DNA from: Vibrio coralliilyticus ATCC BAA-450
GTDB taxonomy: Bacteria; Pseudomonadota; Gammaproteobacteria; Enterobacterales; Vibrionaceae
NCBI RefSeq assembly: GCF_000176135.1
Contig: NZ_ACZN01000018.1
Coordinates: forward strand, 930,001-994,000
Direction: 5' to 3'
Length of the DNA: 64,000 nucleotides
The notes below the pieces were generated by a model. That model was not told the origin of the DNA. It searched no databases and saw only the letters and a program-made list of their open reading frames with translations. A program made the position numbers and the translations under genes. Each line of letters begins with the position of its first letter. Position 1 is the first letter of the stretch. Of this stretch, positions 43,801-52,652 are shown one piece after another.

Positions 43801-44550
43801 ATGTTAAAACCACTCAACACAATCACTCGCGCTTGTTCTGCCCTTTCGCTTCTTGCAGTTACTATGGGGGCAAACGCTGCAACCACGGAACACACTCATA
43901 CAAGAGCAAGCGTTATTGAGATTACCGCTCAACAGGGACAAAACACCGCCCTTGCTGACTTCCTTTCGGTTGGTGCACAGCTCGTTCAGGACAACGAACC
44001 TGACACACTGTTCTGGTCTGCACTTCAAACCGAAGATAAAAACACCTTTGTGATCTTCGACGCTTTTGGCTCTCAAGCTGCTCAGGATGCGCATTTTGCT
44101 GGAAAAATCCCGAAAGCACTGAGTGAAAGTGCTGCAACACTAGTTAAAGGTGGATGGAACGACGGCGTGCTACCTAACATCCACAATGCTGACATTATTG
44201 CTTCAAAAGTCGGCAAAAATACGCAGGAAAGTATCAAGATTGCCACTTTTATCCCCTTGAAGGCAAAGCCAGGTCAAGAACAAAAGCTCGCGGAATTACT
44301 CAAGCAAGGCGCTCACATCGTAACAACGCAAGAGCCCGGCACAGTCCATTGGTTTGCCATTCATTTTGGCGATGATCGCTTCGGCATCGTAGATTTCTTC
44401 GCGGATCAAGCCGGAGTTGATGCGCACTTTAATGGCGGCGTTGCTGCTGCAATGAAACAACATGCCTCAACTCTAGTTGAAGGTGGTTGGGAGCAAGGCG
44501 TACTCGCTGGTATCCAAACTTACCAAGTCATTGAGTTGCTCCAGCACTGA
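43801..44550 (+). CDS. Exported protein with two tandem ABM domains
   Basis: 249 residues with a clear signal peptide (cleavage about after Ala26, MGANA). The mature part is an internal duplication: residues about 37-125 and 140-235 each read as an ABM ferredoxin-like domain, with matching endings ATLVKGGWNDGVLPNI and STLVEGGWEQGVLAGI. ABM domains usually work as dimers; the fusion would make a single-chain dimer in the periplasm. Substrate unknown. AGAGG ribosome site. 168 bases after the EAL gene with a possible terminator between. Confidence 0.85.
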   Translation: MLKPLNTITRACSALSLLAVTMGANAATTEHTHTRASVIEITAQQGQNTALADFLSVGAQLVQDNEPDTLFWSALQTEDKNTFVIFDAFGSQAAQDAHFAGKIPKALSESAATLVKGGWNDGVLPNIHNADIIASKVGKNTQESIKIATFIPLKAKPGQEQKLAELLKQGAHIVTTQEPGTVHWFAIHFGDDRFGIVDFFADQAGVDAHFNGGVAAAMKQHASTLVEGGWEQGVLAGIQTYQVIELLQH

Positions 44551-44571
44551 TCAGCGAGAATATGCCTTCAA

Positions 44572-44600
44572 CAAGCCTGCTGACTGAGCAGGCTTGGTAT
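44572..44600. terminator. Hairpin between the ABM gene and the histidine kinase gene
   Basis: CAAGCCTGCT (44572-44581) pairs with AGCAGGCTTG (44587-44596), loop GACTG. T tail is short. Confidence 0.65.
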
Positions 44601-44610
44601 CACTCTCCAG

Positions 44611-46665
44611 TCAGCAAGCTTTTCGTAAAACCAGCGTAAACGTCATCCCGCTTGTGGCATTGTTTATCCCAGTCAACCTTCCCTGCATGTCACGGACATT
44701 GTTCGCTGCAATCGCTAATCCAAGCCCCAGTCCCTCACCGATTTTTTTGCTGGTGTAGAAAGGCTCAAACATGCGCTCTAGGTTATCTTGTTCCACACCA
44801 CAGCCGTTATCGATGATTCTGATTTCTACTTCATTCGATGAGCATCTCACCTCAATGTCTAGTCGAGGAAAGTCAGTATTCACCATTGCATCCAGAGCAT
44901 TGCCAACCAAGTTTCCGAGTACGTGGCGCAACCTAGCCTCTTCGCCAAGCACAATCAGCTTTGCGCTCTCAGTGCGAAGCTCGAAATCCACTTTGTCCAA
45001 ACGCTCTTGATGAACTTGTAGTACTTCATCCAACGCTTCTTTGAGTGACACAGGCTGTGGAGAATCGAGTCGCTGAAACGCAAACGACTTAAGCTGACGC
45101 GTCATCGACGCCATACGTTCAAATAACGTCATTGCCAATGACATATTGTCTTTCAGTAACTCTGTGTCACCTCTTTCAAGCAACAATTGGTTACTCGAAA
45201 ATAGCGTTCTGAGCCCTGTCAGTGGTTGATTAAGTTCATGCACAATGGCACTGGACATTCTTCCCAGCGCGACCATTTTGCTCGACTCAATCAACTCTTG
45301 CTGAGCATTGTCGAGTGCCTTCGTCCGCTCTTCGACTCGCACCTGCAACATCTGGTTTGACTGTTTCAAGGCCATTTCAGCACGTTTTCGTTTGCTGATA
45401 TCAATCACAGTACACAGGTAATAGCCTCTTTCATGCCAAGGTAAGGCACTGAGTGAGAGCATCACGGGAAAGCAGCTACCGTCGCTGCGCTGGCCTAAAA
45501 TTTCTACTTCCGTCATTTCAGCCAGATAGGTGTGCTTATCGAAGTTTCTCAGTAGTTCTAACGTGGGTGAATCCGAGTGGCCGCTGTCAAACAACTGCCA
45601 TACCTTAATTTGACGAGTCATGGAATCTGACAAACTAAAATACTTCTTCGCCATCGGATTAATGTCTCGGATATGACCACTTTCATCAATCAATATCAAC
45701 CCGACATGGGTTTTACTGAGCATCACATTCAGCCTTTTTTCAGAAGCCTCCACCAGCTTTTGTATACGCTGTTGGCTACGCAGTTTCTGATGTCGTTGAT
45801 ATCTGATCACCATCAGTAGCATGATGATCAAACACCCAACCACAGCACTCGCGCTAATCCAGCGTGTAGTGCGTAACATCGACTGCAAGGGAGTTAGGTA
45901 CACCAGCCTCCAATTGAGATCATCTAAGGTAACCGACTGAACTAAATATCTTTTTTTCTTTAGCTGCCAGGTTTCAATGCGCGTTCCATCATACAGAGTT
46001 CGGTACTCCATCATTTCCCCACTATCGAAGTGCTGATTAAACCAAGTGGATGAAAAGAAAGGGTTACTGGAGAGAAAAAACTGGCTGTCAGGATGGTGCG
46101 CCAAAATCGCCTCTCCCTGAGAAAACCATTGATCGATTAGAAGAGTCAGATCTATCTGAACCACGACAATACCAATGATAGTCACGCCATCGTACAGAGG
46201 GGCGGCAATAAAATAATCCGAGCTGTTTGGGCTAGTGGCCACATGAGAAATCACGCCACGATGTTGCTGAATTTTAGCCGCGATTTCCTTGGCGCTGTCA
46301 CCAGCGAGCTGACTAGATTGAACACTAGAAATTTTAAGCGTGCCTTTGTCGGTAAGTACATACCAACCTTTGGTGTTAGCCGCCTTGTCCAGTTGGATCA
46401 GTTGCTGCTGAATCTTTCGATAAAGCTGTTGCTCACCGCTTAAAAAACGCACACTCTCTTCATCTTTAGTGACTAAGAAAGGCAAGTAGTCAAAACGACG
46501 TAATGTGCGGCGAACTTCTTCGATATAACCGAGAAAACGTTCTTCTGCGTAACGTTGTTTGCTTTCCAGTTTCCACTGCTTAACCACTTCCTCACTCACG
46601 ACCTGAATCAAGCCTATCAGCAAAAGGGCAACGGCAAACAAGCCATATCGTTGTGGAGCCACCAT
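44611..46665 (-). CDS. DctB-like sensor histidine kinase
   Basis: 684 residues from the ATG at 46665 (AAGGA 10 bases upstream; a GTG seven codons earlier has no ribosome site). TM1 about 8-25, periplasmic dCache-like sensor (about 30-280), TM2 about 285-305, PAS domain (about 330-435), coiled coil, H-box HELNQPLTGLR with the phospho-His, and ATPase motifs DNGCGV and GLGLGLAIA. This is the DctB/NtrB type that pairs with sigma-54 activators. It is divergent from exactly such a regulator, and the TRAP transporter beyond it is the obvious target. Confidence 0.93.
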   Translation of the reverse strand: MVAPQRYGLFAVALLLIGLIQVVSEEVVKQWKLESKQRYAEERFLGYIEEVRRTLRRFDYLPFLVTKDEESVRFLSGEQQLYRKIQQQLIQLDKAANTKGWYVLTDKGTLKISSVQSSQLAGDSAKEIAAKIQQHRGVISHVATSPNSSDYFIAAPLYDGVTIIGIVVVQIDLTLLIDQWFSQGEAILAHHPDSQFFLSSNPFFSSTWFNQHFDSGEMMEYRTLYDGTRIETWQLKKKRYLVQSVTLDDLNWRLVYLTPLQSMLRTTRWISASAVVGCLIIMLLMVIRYQRHQKLRSQQRIQKLVEASEKRLNVMLSKTHVGLILIDESGHIRDINPMAKKYFSLSDSMTRQIKVWQLFDSGHSDSPTLELLRNFDKHTYLAEMTEVEILGQRSDGSCFPVMLSLSALPWHERGYYLCTVIDISKRKRAEMALKQSNQMLQVRVEERTKALDNAQQELIESSKMVALGRMSSAIVHELNQPLTGLRTLFSSNQLLLERGDTELLKDNMSLAMTLFERMASMTRQLKSFAFQRLDSPQPVSLKEALDEVLQVHQERLDKVDFELRTESAKLIVLGEEARLRHVLGNLVGNALDAMVNTDFPRLDIEVRCSSNEVEIRIIDNGCGVEQDNLERMFEPFYTSKKIGEGLGLGLAIAANNVRDMQGRLTGINNATSGMTFTLVLRKAC

Positions 46666-46831
46666 AGCAATTTCATCCTTTATCACTTATTGAGGCCACA
46701 CATACTAGGTTTTGACGAATTACACTGCTCGGTTTTAAAACGGACAAACTAGTTGCATAAAGTGAGAGCCAGCTCCTTTCCGCCTGAGGACAATTTCCTT
46801 AACGTGACGGAAAAAGACAACGACGTTAGAT

Positions 46832-48187
46832 ATGGAACAAGTAACTAAACACTCTATAGCGCTGATCGAGGACGACCCTATCGTTCGCCAGACGACCGCT
46901 CAATGGCTGCAACTGGCTGGTTTTGATATCACCACCTTTGACAATGGCCAGGCGGCGCTGGCCGAAATTACTCAGCATAAGTTCATGGCGATCATCAGTG
47001 ATGTTCGTTTGCCGGGAATCAACGGCTTGGAATTGCAACAGCAGGTGAAGCAGCAAGCTCCGGGCATTCCAGTGATCCTCATTACCGGACATGGTGATGT
47101 CGATATGGCGGTCAAAGCTCTTCAGCAAGGTGCCTACGATTTCATCGAGAAACCATTTGAGCCCGAACGCTTAGCGCAAACCGTCAACCAAGCCATCCTG
47201 CCTTATATCGAATCTCAGAAGTGGCAATCACGGCAGGCTTATCTCCAGAGGCTTGAAGGTATTGAGCAAATATTGATTGGCCGCAGTCAAGTCATGTGCG
47301 AGCTGCGTGAGCAGGTGCAGAAAGTCGCCGACATTGACACCAACGTCATCATTTATGGCGACACAGGGTGCGGAAAGGAGCTGGTCGCTTACTGCCTGCA
47401 TCACTTTAGCGCCCGACAATCTCATCCATTTGTACCGCTCAATTGCGGCGCAATACCAGATAACTTGTTTGAAAGTGAGTTGTTTGGTCATGAAGCCGGG
47501 GCTTTTACTGGCGCTGCCAAGCGACACATCGGCAAGATAGAATTTGCCGACAAAGGCACCTTATTCCTTGATGAAATAGAAAGTTTACCCTTAGCAATGC
47601 AGGTCAAGCTGTTGCGCGCTCTGCAAGAAAGTACCGTCGAACGTGTGGGCAGTAATCACGCTAAGCAGGTCAACTTGCGCGTCATCTCGGCCGCTAAGTG
47701 TGACTTGCTCAATCACTCTGATTTTCGCCCAGATCTATTTTACCGTTTGAATATCGCCCAGCTGCATCTACCTGCCCTGAAAGACCGAGAAGAAGACGCC
47801 TTACTGCTGTTTGAACATTTTACTCAGGAAGCCAACCCCAACACGCGACGTGCCAGCCCTGCCGATCAGCAAGCGTTACTCAACTACCCTTGGCCGGGCA
47901 ATATCCGTGAGCTACGTAATGTCGCGATTCGCTTCGCACTGGATGATTCACTGACTGTTGGTGACATTCTCTCTTGCCGTCCACAGGCTACCACAGCGGG
48001 TATCAAGCAAGGTTTACCACTCGCCGTTCAGATGCAGAGCTTCGAGAGAAAAATTCTCCACGACGCGTTGAGGCGCCACCAAGGATGCATCAATGATGTG
48101 ATGGAAGAGCTGGATTTACCGCGACGAACACTCAACCAAAAGATGGTCAAGTACGCGCTAAACCGAAGCGACTATATCTCCTCTTAG
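46832..48187 (+). CDS. DctD-like sigma-54-dependent response regulator
   Basis: 451 residues: receiver domain (about 8-125) with phospho-Asp57 in ISDVRLPG, AAA+ domain (about 145-385) with Walker A GDTGCGKE, the sigma-54 contact loop GAFTGAA and Walker B GTLFLDEIE, and C-terminal Fis-type HTH (about 405-445). The Walker A has Cys where most have Thr (GETGTGKE). Paired with the divergent kinase; likely activates the TAXI-TRAP genes from the site at 48342-48365. Confidence 0.95.
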   Translation: MEQVTKHSIALIEDDPIVRQTTAQWLQLAGFDITTFDNGQAALAEITQHKFMAIISDVRLPGINGLELQQQVKQQAPGIPVILITGHGDVDMAVKALQQGAYDFIEKPFEPERLAQTVNQAILPYIESQKWQSRQAYLQRLEGIEQILIGRSQVMCELREQVQKVADIDTNVIIYGDTGCGKELVAYCLHHFSARQSHPFVPLNCGAIPDNLFESELFGHEAGAFTGAAKRHIGKIEFADKGTLFLDEIESLPLAMQVKLLRALQESTVERVGSNHAKQVNLRVISAAKCDLLNHSDFRPDLFYRLNIAQLHLPALKDREEDALLLFEHFTQEANPNTRRASPADQQALLNYPWPGNIRELRNVAIRFALDDSLTVGDILSCRPQATTAGIKQGLPLAVQMQSFERKILHDALRRHQGCINDVMEELDLPRRTLNQKMVKYALNRSDYISS

Positions 48188-48341
48188 CTTGTTCAGCCGA
48201 TAGGCAAAAATCCGCTTATCTGAATGTTGCAGGTGTCGGCGCCATTTACCGACTAGCAATAATCGCGCTATTTAGGGGCTGATACGTCATTCGCTGCACT
48301 CCCTTCTTGATGAGCCATTTTTTGCTTACGGCAACCGCCAC

Positions 48342-48365
48342 AAATAAGCAACTTAATGCTTATTT
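48342..48365. promoter_or_regulatory. Candidate upstream activator site of the TRAP operon
   Basis: AAATAAGCA-acttaa-TGCTTATTT, a perfect 9-6-9 inverted repeat about 60-70 bases upstream of the sigma-54 promoter, with an AT-rich bend-prone stretch between. The weak stem and lack of a T run argue against a terminator. Confidence 0.6.
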
Positions 48366-48411
48366 AGAGCATAACTTAATAAAAATATCTTTTATTACAA
48401 TAACTTAAACT

Positions 48412-48429
48412 TTGGCATTCTGCTTGCTC
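48412..48429 (+). promoter_or_regulatory. Sigma-54 (-24/-12) promoter of the TRAP operon
   Basis: TTGGCATTCTGCTTGCT: GG at 48414-48415 and GC at 48426-48427 are separated by exactly 10 bases, matching TGGCAC-N5-TTGC. It lies 50 bases before the TAXI gene start and behind a sigma-54 activator gene. Confidence 0.85.
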
Positions 48430-48477
48430 TATGTGGTTTTCCAATTTTAATAACATCTAATGATATGGAGCATCATC

Positions 48478-49488
48478 ATGACGTTAAAACAGATCTTCAC
48501 AGCCACAGCACTTACACTCAGCGCGCTGTCATTTACTCATCCAACTCTCGCTAGCGATCGCAGCTATATTCTCGCGACCGCTTCAACCGGTGGAACTTAC
48601 TATCCGGTAGGCGTGGCACTGGCAACGTTAAGTAAGGTGAAACTCGCCCCTAAGCAACATTTCTCACTGGCCGCCATCAGCTCTGCAGGTTCCGGAGAAA
48701 ACATTAAGCTTCTTAATGACAATCAGGCACAATTTGCGATTTTGCAGGGGCTGTATGGCGCTTGGGCATGGCAAGGAGCGGGGCCTTACCAGAAGTCAGG
48801 CAGTCAGACTCAATTGCGTTCAGTTTCCATGCTGTGGCAAAACGTGGAACATTTTATTGTGCGTTCAAACTTAGCGCAGACAGGAACCGTAAGTGACCTT
48901 GAAAAACTAGAAGGCAAAAAGTTTTCTATTGGTAAGAAAAGCTCAGGTACAGAGAACTCGGGGCGTCAGATACTGCGCAGCCTCTCTATTAATCCGGAAG
49001 ATTTCAAACTGGCCTTTATGGGCTATGGTGGTAGCGCCAGCGCACTGCAAAACGGCACCATTGATGGTATGAACACACCAGCGGGCGTGCCTGTTGGCGC
49101 GGTTACTCAGGCGTTTGCCGCGCTTGGCAGTGACATTCAAATTCTCTCTTTCACCGATGAGCAAATCAAACAGGCAAATCAGGAATATGACATTTGGACA
49201 AAATATGAGATACCAGCGAACACCTACCCAGGTGTAGACAAACCCATCACTACAATTGCTCAGCCAAACTTCCTTGCGGTGCGCGACGATATCCCTGAGG
49301 AAGACGTTTATCAGCTGACGAAAGCAATCTACGAAAACTTATCCTTCCTGCAAGGTATCCACAAAGCCACCAAAGCGATGGCGTTGGAAAAAGGCACCTC
49401 CGGCCTGCCAGTACCACTGCACCCAGGCGCAGCTCGCTATTACCGAGAAATGGGTATCGATCTTCCACCTGAGTTGATTGTGCGTTAA
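48478..49488 (+). CDS. TAXI-family TRAP transporter substrate-binding protein
   Basis: 336 residues. Signal peptide of about 25 residues (SFTHPTLA), then the TAXI domain recognised by ATASTGGTYYPVG near the mature N-terminus and the ISSAGSGENIKLL and GLYGAWAWQGAG blocks. It delivers a substrate, in characterised cases glutamate or other carboxylates, to the fused permease; identity here unknown. Start chosen at the ATG with TGGAG 8 bases upstream. First gene after the sigma-54 promoter. Confidence 0.92.
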   Translation: MTLKQIFTATALTLSALSFTHPTLASDRSYILATASTGGTYYPVGVALATLSKVKLAPKQHFSLAAISSAGSGENIKLLNDNQAQFAILQGLYGAWAWQGAGPYQKSGSQTQLRSVSMLWQNVEHFIVRSNLAQTGTVSDLEKLEGKKFSIGKKSSGTENSGRQILRSLSINPEDFKLAFMGYGGSASALQNGTIDGMNTPAGVPVGAVTQAFAALGSDIQILSFTDEQIKQANQEYDIWTKYEIPANTYPGVDKPITTIAQPNFLAVRDDIPEEDVYQLTKAIYENLSFLQGIHKATKAMALEKGTSGLPVPLHPGAARYYREMGIDLPPELIVR

Positions 49489-49519
49489 GCCGTTCTGGCC
49501 TGCACGCATGGAGTTTGTT

Positions 49520-51646
49520 ATGAAGGATTCACTTCAACAAGAACTGCAAAAGTTTGAACTGCCCACACGTACTGACTTTCCCTTGGTTGGGAAAGTCATC
49601 ACAACACTCGGCGTAGTTCTCTCTCTCTTACATATCTGGTTTAACACCATAGCGACACTGCCTGAGTTATGGATTTCCGCCATTCACTTTGCTGGTTTCG
49701 CCATCATATGTGCACTCTGGTACCCAGCACACGGGTCTCTAAAGAAAAGTCGAGTAGCCCTTATTGCAGATATAGGGCTCGTCATCGCCATTCTTGCTTG
49801 TGTCGTCTACCTCCCGTTTGCTGAAGATGCACTCTACGAGCGAGGCATGAGCTTTATCGCTAGCGACTGGTTCTTTTCCGTACTGGCGATCGCCATCGTC
49901 ATAGAACTCATACGCCGCACCATGGGCTGGTTCATTCCGATCCTGATCTTTGTCTGCCTCAGTTACGTGGTACTGTGGGGGAAATGGACAACCGGTTTAT
50001 TCCACTTTCCCGGGTTGAGCTTTGAGACTCTGCTCTATCGAAGCTTCTACTCATCAGAGGGAATGTTCGGCCCTATTTCGCGCATAAGCTGGACGTTTGT
50101 CTTCATGTTCATTCTGTTTGGCGCCTTTTTGGTCCGCTCTGGCGTTGGTGACTATATTCTTGCCGTAGCAAAAGCAGCCGCTGGAAAAATCATAGGCGGA
50201 CCCGGTTTTATCGCCGTTATCGGCTCGGGTTTAATGGGTTCGGTATCTGGCTCAAGTGTCGCTAATACAGTTTCCACGGGCGTCATCAGTATCCCTCTGA
50301 TGCAAAAAGCAGGCTTTCCACCTCGCTTCGCAGCCGGCGTCGAAGCGGCTGCGTCAACCGGAGGACAACTAATGCCACCAGTCATGGGCGCTGGTGCATT
50401 TATCATGGCCTCTTACACGCAAATCCCTTATGTCGACATCATCTTAGTGTCTCTGTTACCTGCGTTGATTTACTTTCTCTCTGTGGCTTTCTTCGTGCGG
50501 ATTGAAGCTAAACGTAGTGGTGTACAAAAGGTGTCGACTGGTGGCGAGTCATTGCTCCGCGTCTTACTATCTGGCTGGCATAACCTGATTCCGTTAGCAG
50601 TATTAGTGACTCTGTTGGTGCAAGGATTTACACCTACTTATGCCGCAGGGCTGTCCATTTTGTCGGTTGTGGTCGCATCATGGTTTTCGAAACAACACAG
50701 AATGGGCCCACGCGCTATTTTTGAAGCCTTGGCACAAGGCGCAAAAAACATGGCCACCACCGCCGTGCTTTTGGTCGGGATTGGTTTAGTGGTGAATGTC
50801 ATCAGTACCACAGGCATTGGCAACACCTTCTCACTCATGATTCATCACTGGGCAAACGGACAACTGCTGCTGATGATCCTGTTTGTTGCCCTAGCCTCTT
50901 TGATACTGGGAATGGGCTTACCTGTCACCGCGTCTTACATTGTACTAGGCACGCTGTCTGCGCCTGCTCTGTACGAATTGCTGGCAGAGAAACAGCTTCT
51001 CGACCTCATGGTGTCCGGTCAACTGCCACAGGAAGCGATGTCTATCTTTATGCTCACCGCACCGGATCAACTCAGCGCACTTGCCGCTCCTATGTCACTG
51101 GAAACGGCTCAGCAACTGCTTTCTCAGGTACCTGCTGATTTTATGCAGACATTACTTGAACAAAGTTTGGGGCTGGAAACAGTCAGTCTGGCTTTGCTGT
51201 CTGCGCATCTGATCATTTTCTGGTTATCGCAAGACAGCAATGTCACGCCGCCAGTGTGTTTAACAGCCTTTGCCGCCGCGACCATTGCACGCACTCCGCC
51301 GATGCGAACCGGCTTTACGGCGTGGAAAATAGCCAAGGGTTTATATTTAGTTCCTCTGCTGATCGCCTACAGTGGTATTGTCAGTTGGGATACGGTGTCA
51401 GTACTGGAAGCAGGGGTGTTCGCTATTTTAGGCACTTATGCATTTGTTGGCGCGATGGAAGGTTATCTGGAAGGGAATATCCATCTGGTAATGCGTATCT
51501 TACTTGTCGCTATCGGTTTCGCTCTCGTCTGGCCTGAAACTGCTTTGATTGTGCGCTTAGCATGCTGTGCAATATTGATTGCTTTCGTGTGGTACAGCCG
51601 AAAACACTATCAACCAGCGCCGTTACAACAGCCTGTTTCCTCTTAG
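49520..51646 (+). CDS. TRAP transporter fused permease (4TM + 12TM)
   Basis: 708 residues from the ATG at 49520 (GGAG 6 bases upstream). N-terminal DctQ-like part (about 1-170) fused to a DctM-like part (about 180-690) with the GSGLMGSVSGSSVANTVSTG and PPVMGAGAFIMA motifs. This fused form is typical of TAXI systems. Sodium-driven carboxylate uptake is inferred from the family. Followed by a strong terminator, so the operon is binding protein plus permease. Confidence 0.93.
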   Translation: MKDSLQQELQKFELPTRTDFPLVGKVITTLGVVLSLLHIWFNTIATLPELWISAIHFAGFAIICALWYPAHGSLKKSRVALIADIGLVIAILACVVYLPFAEDALYERGMSFIASDWFFSVLAIAIVIELIRRTMGWFIPILIFVCLSYVVLWGKWTTGLFHFPGLSFETLLYRSFYSSEGMFGPISRISWTFVFMFILFGAFLVRSGVGDYILAVAKAAAGKIIGGPGFIAVIGSGLMGSVSGSSVANTVSTGVISIPLMQKAGFPPRFAAGVEAAASTGGQLMPPVMGAGAFIMASYTQIPYVDIILVSLLPALIYFLSVAFFVRIEAKRSGVQKVSTGGESLLRVLLSGWHNLIPLAVLVTLLVQGFTPTYAAGLSILSVVVASWFSKQHRMGPRAIFEALAQGAKNMATTAVLLVGIGLVVNVISTTGIGNTFSLMIHHWANGQLLLMILFVALASLILGMGLPVTASYIVLGTLSAPALYELLAEKQLLDLMVSGQLPQEAMSIFMLTAPDQLSALAAPMSLETAQQLLSQVPADFMQTLLEQSLGLETVSLALLSAHLIIFWLSQDSNVTPPVCLTAFAAATIARTPPMRTGFTAWKIAKGLYLVPLLIAYSGIVSWDTVSVLEAGVFAILGTYAFVGAMEGYLEGNIHLVMRILLVAIGFALVWPETALIVRLACCAILIAFVWYSRKHYQPAPLQQPVSS

Positions 51647-51682
51647 TCGACGGGATGATTAAGTAAAGAGCGCTATACTTCT

Positions 51683-51712
51683 GAGCGCTGTGATTATCAC
51701 AGCGCTCTTTCT
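51683..51712 (+). terminator. TRAP operon terminator
   Basis: 11-bp perfect stem GAGCGCTGTGA (51683-51693) with 51697-51707, loop TTA, then TTTCT. Confidence 0.88.
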
Positions 51713-51892
51713 ATTCTCCATGAATCTATTTTTCACAGGTCACTACCGAATAACTCTCTGTTTATTCGTCATATTTGGTCTAAAAACACGCACTCGATCT
51801 AGTTTTCCTCTTCAAGTGCTCACAATTAAAGCAATCAGTAAAATTAGGGGTTTACAAGAAAAACCAACCTATATATTATTCGCCTCAACAAC

Positions 51893-51983
51893 GGAGAGAT
51901 GGCTGAGTGGTTGAAAGCACCGGTCTTGAAAACCGGCATACGTTAATAGCGTATCTAGGGTTCAAATCCCTATCTCTCCGCCA
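51893..51983 (+). tRNA. tRNA-Ser (anticodon TGA)
   Basis: 91 bases with encoded CCA. Acceptor GGAGAGA pairs with TCTCTCC; anticodon stem CCGGT..ACCGG with loop CTTGAAA, anticodon TGA; long variable arm typical of tRNA-Ser (TACGTTAATAGCGTA); T arm GGGTTCAAATCCC. Confidence 0.97.
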
Positions 51984-51991
51984 CATTCAGT

Positions 51992-52026
51992 AAAAAGCCG
52001 CTAAGCAATTAGCGGCTTTTTTCATT
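51992..52026 (+). terminator. tRNA-Ser terminator
   Basis: AAAAGCCGCTAA (51993-52004) pairs with TTAGCGGCTTTT (52009-52020), loop GCAA, T run. Confidence 0.9.
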
Positions 52027-52086
52027 TTTGTTGTTCGGAAACGGAAGTTGTCTAATCACCGAGTTGAGTGCAACCCACTTCTCTAT

Positions 52087-52118
52087 AAAAAGCCCACTCT
52101 TATCTGAGCGGACTTTTT
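52087..52118 (-). terminator. Terminator of the HDAC-NUDIX operon
   Basis: AAAAAGCCCACTC with GAGCGGACTTTTT (two mismatches), loop TTATCT; on the minus strand followed by T5. Confidence 0.65.
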
Positions 52119-52160
52119 ACTCTCATGTCGCCTTCTCTCATCGGCAAAATTTCACTCAGC

Positions 52161-52643
52161 CTATAACTGATTGAGATCTTCCTGATCGCCTTGCGCGTAA
52201 CTGCCAAGATGAGTAGAAAAGCTCTCGGTCTGAATCAGTTCCAGTACTTTATCTTTAAGCTCTTTCGGATACATACGCTTGTCGTTCAGTTCAGTCAAAG
52301 GCACCCATTCCACAGACTGGATGTATTCTTCGTCATTAAGTCCAGCAAGGTTCTCGATATGAGGTTCGCCATGATAACGGGAGACGCGATAGAAGAATTC
52401 TGAGTGATAGCGGTTTTTGTGCGATTCAAGAAACTCGCGCACACAAATCAGCTCTCCTGCTTCAATATCCAGCCCAGCCTCCTCTTTGAACTCCCTCACA
52501 ACACAATCTTTTGAGCTTCTGTCGCCCGCTTCCATGCCACCACCCGGTGGGATCCAATACTCTCCCGTAAAGTCTCTTACTTTCAAAAGCAGCATCGCGT
52601 CATTGTCGATGAGTATGCCTGCAGCCCGAATTCTCTGTTCCAT
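52161..52643 (-). CDS. NUDIX hydrolase
   Basis: 160 residues with the NUDIX box GGGMEAGDRSSKDCVVREFKEE-type helix (GGGMEAGD..CVVREFKEEAG, about 34-57), which binds the metal and the diphosphate of a nucleoside-diphosphate-X substrate. Substrate unknown. Begins 9 bases after the stop of the upstream deacetylase-like gene, so both are one operon. Confidence 0.9.
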   Translation of the reverse strand: MEQRIRAAGILIDNDAMLLLKVRDFTGEYWIPPGGGMEAGDRSSKDCVVREFKEEAGLDIEAGELICVREFLESHKNRYHSEFFYRVSRYHGEPHIENLAGLNDEEYIQSVEWVPLTELNDKRMYPKELKDKVLELIQTESFSTHLGSYAQGDQEDLNQL

Positions 52644-52652
52644 TGTTAACCT

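Noticed and set aside
51893..51983. tRNA-Ser as integration site of a mobile element
   Set aside because: No integrase and no repeat of the tRNA 3' end was seen downstream; neighbours are core-like.
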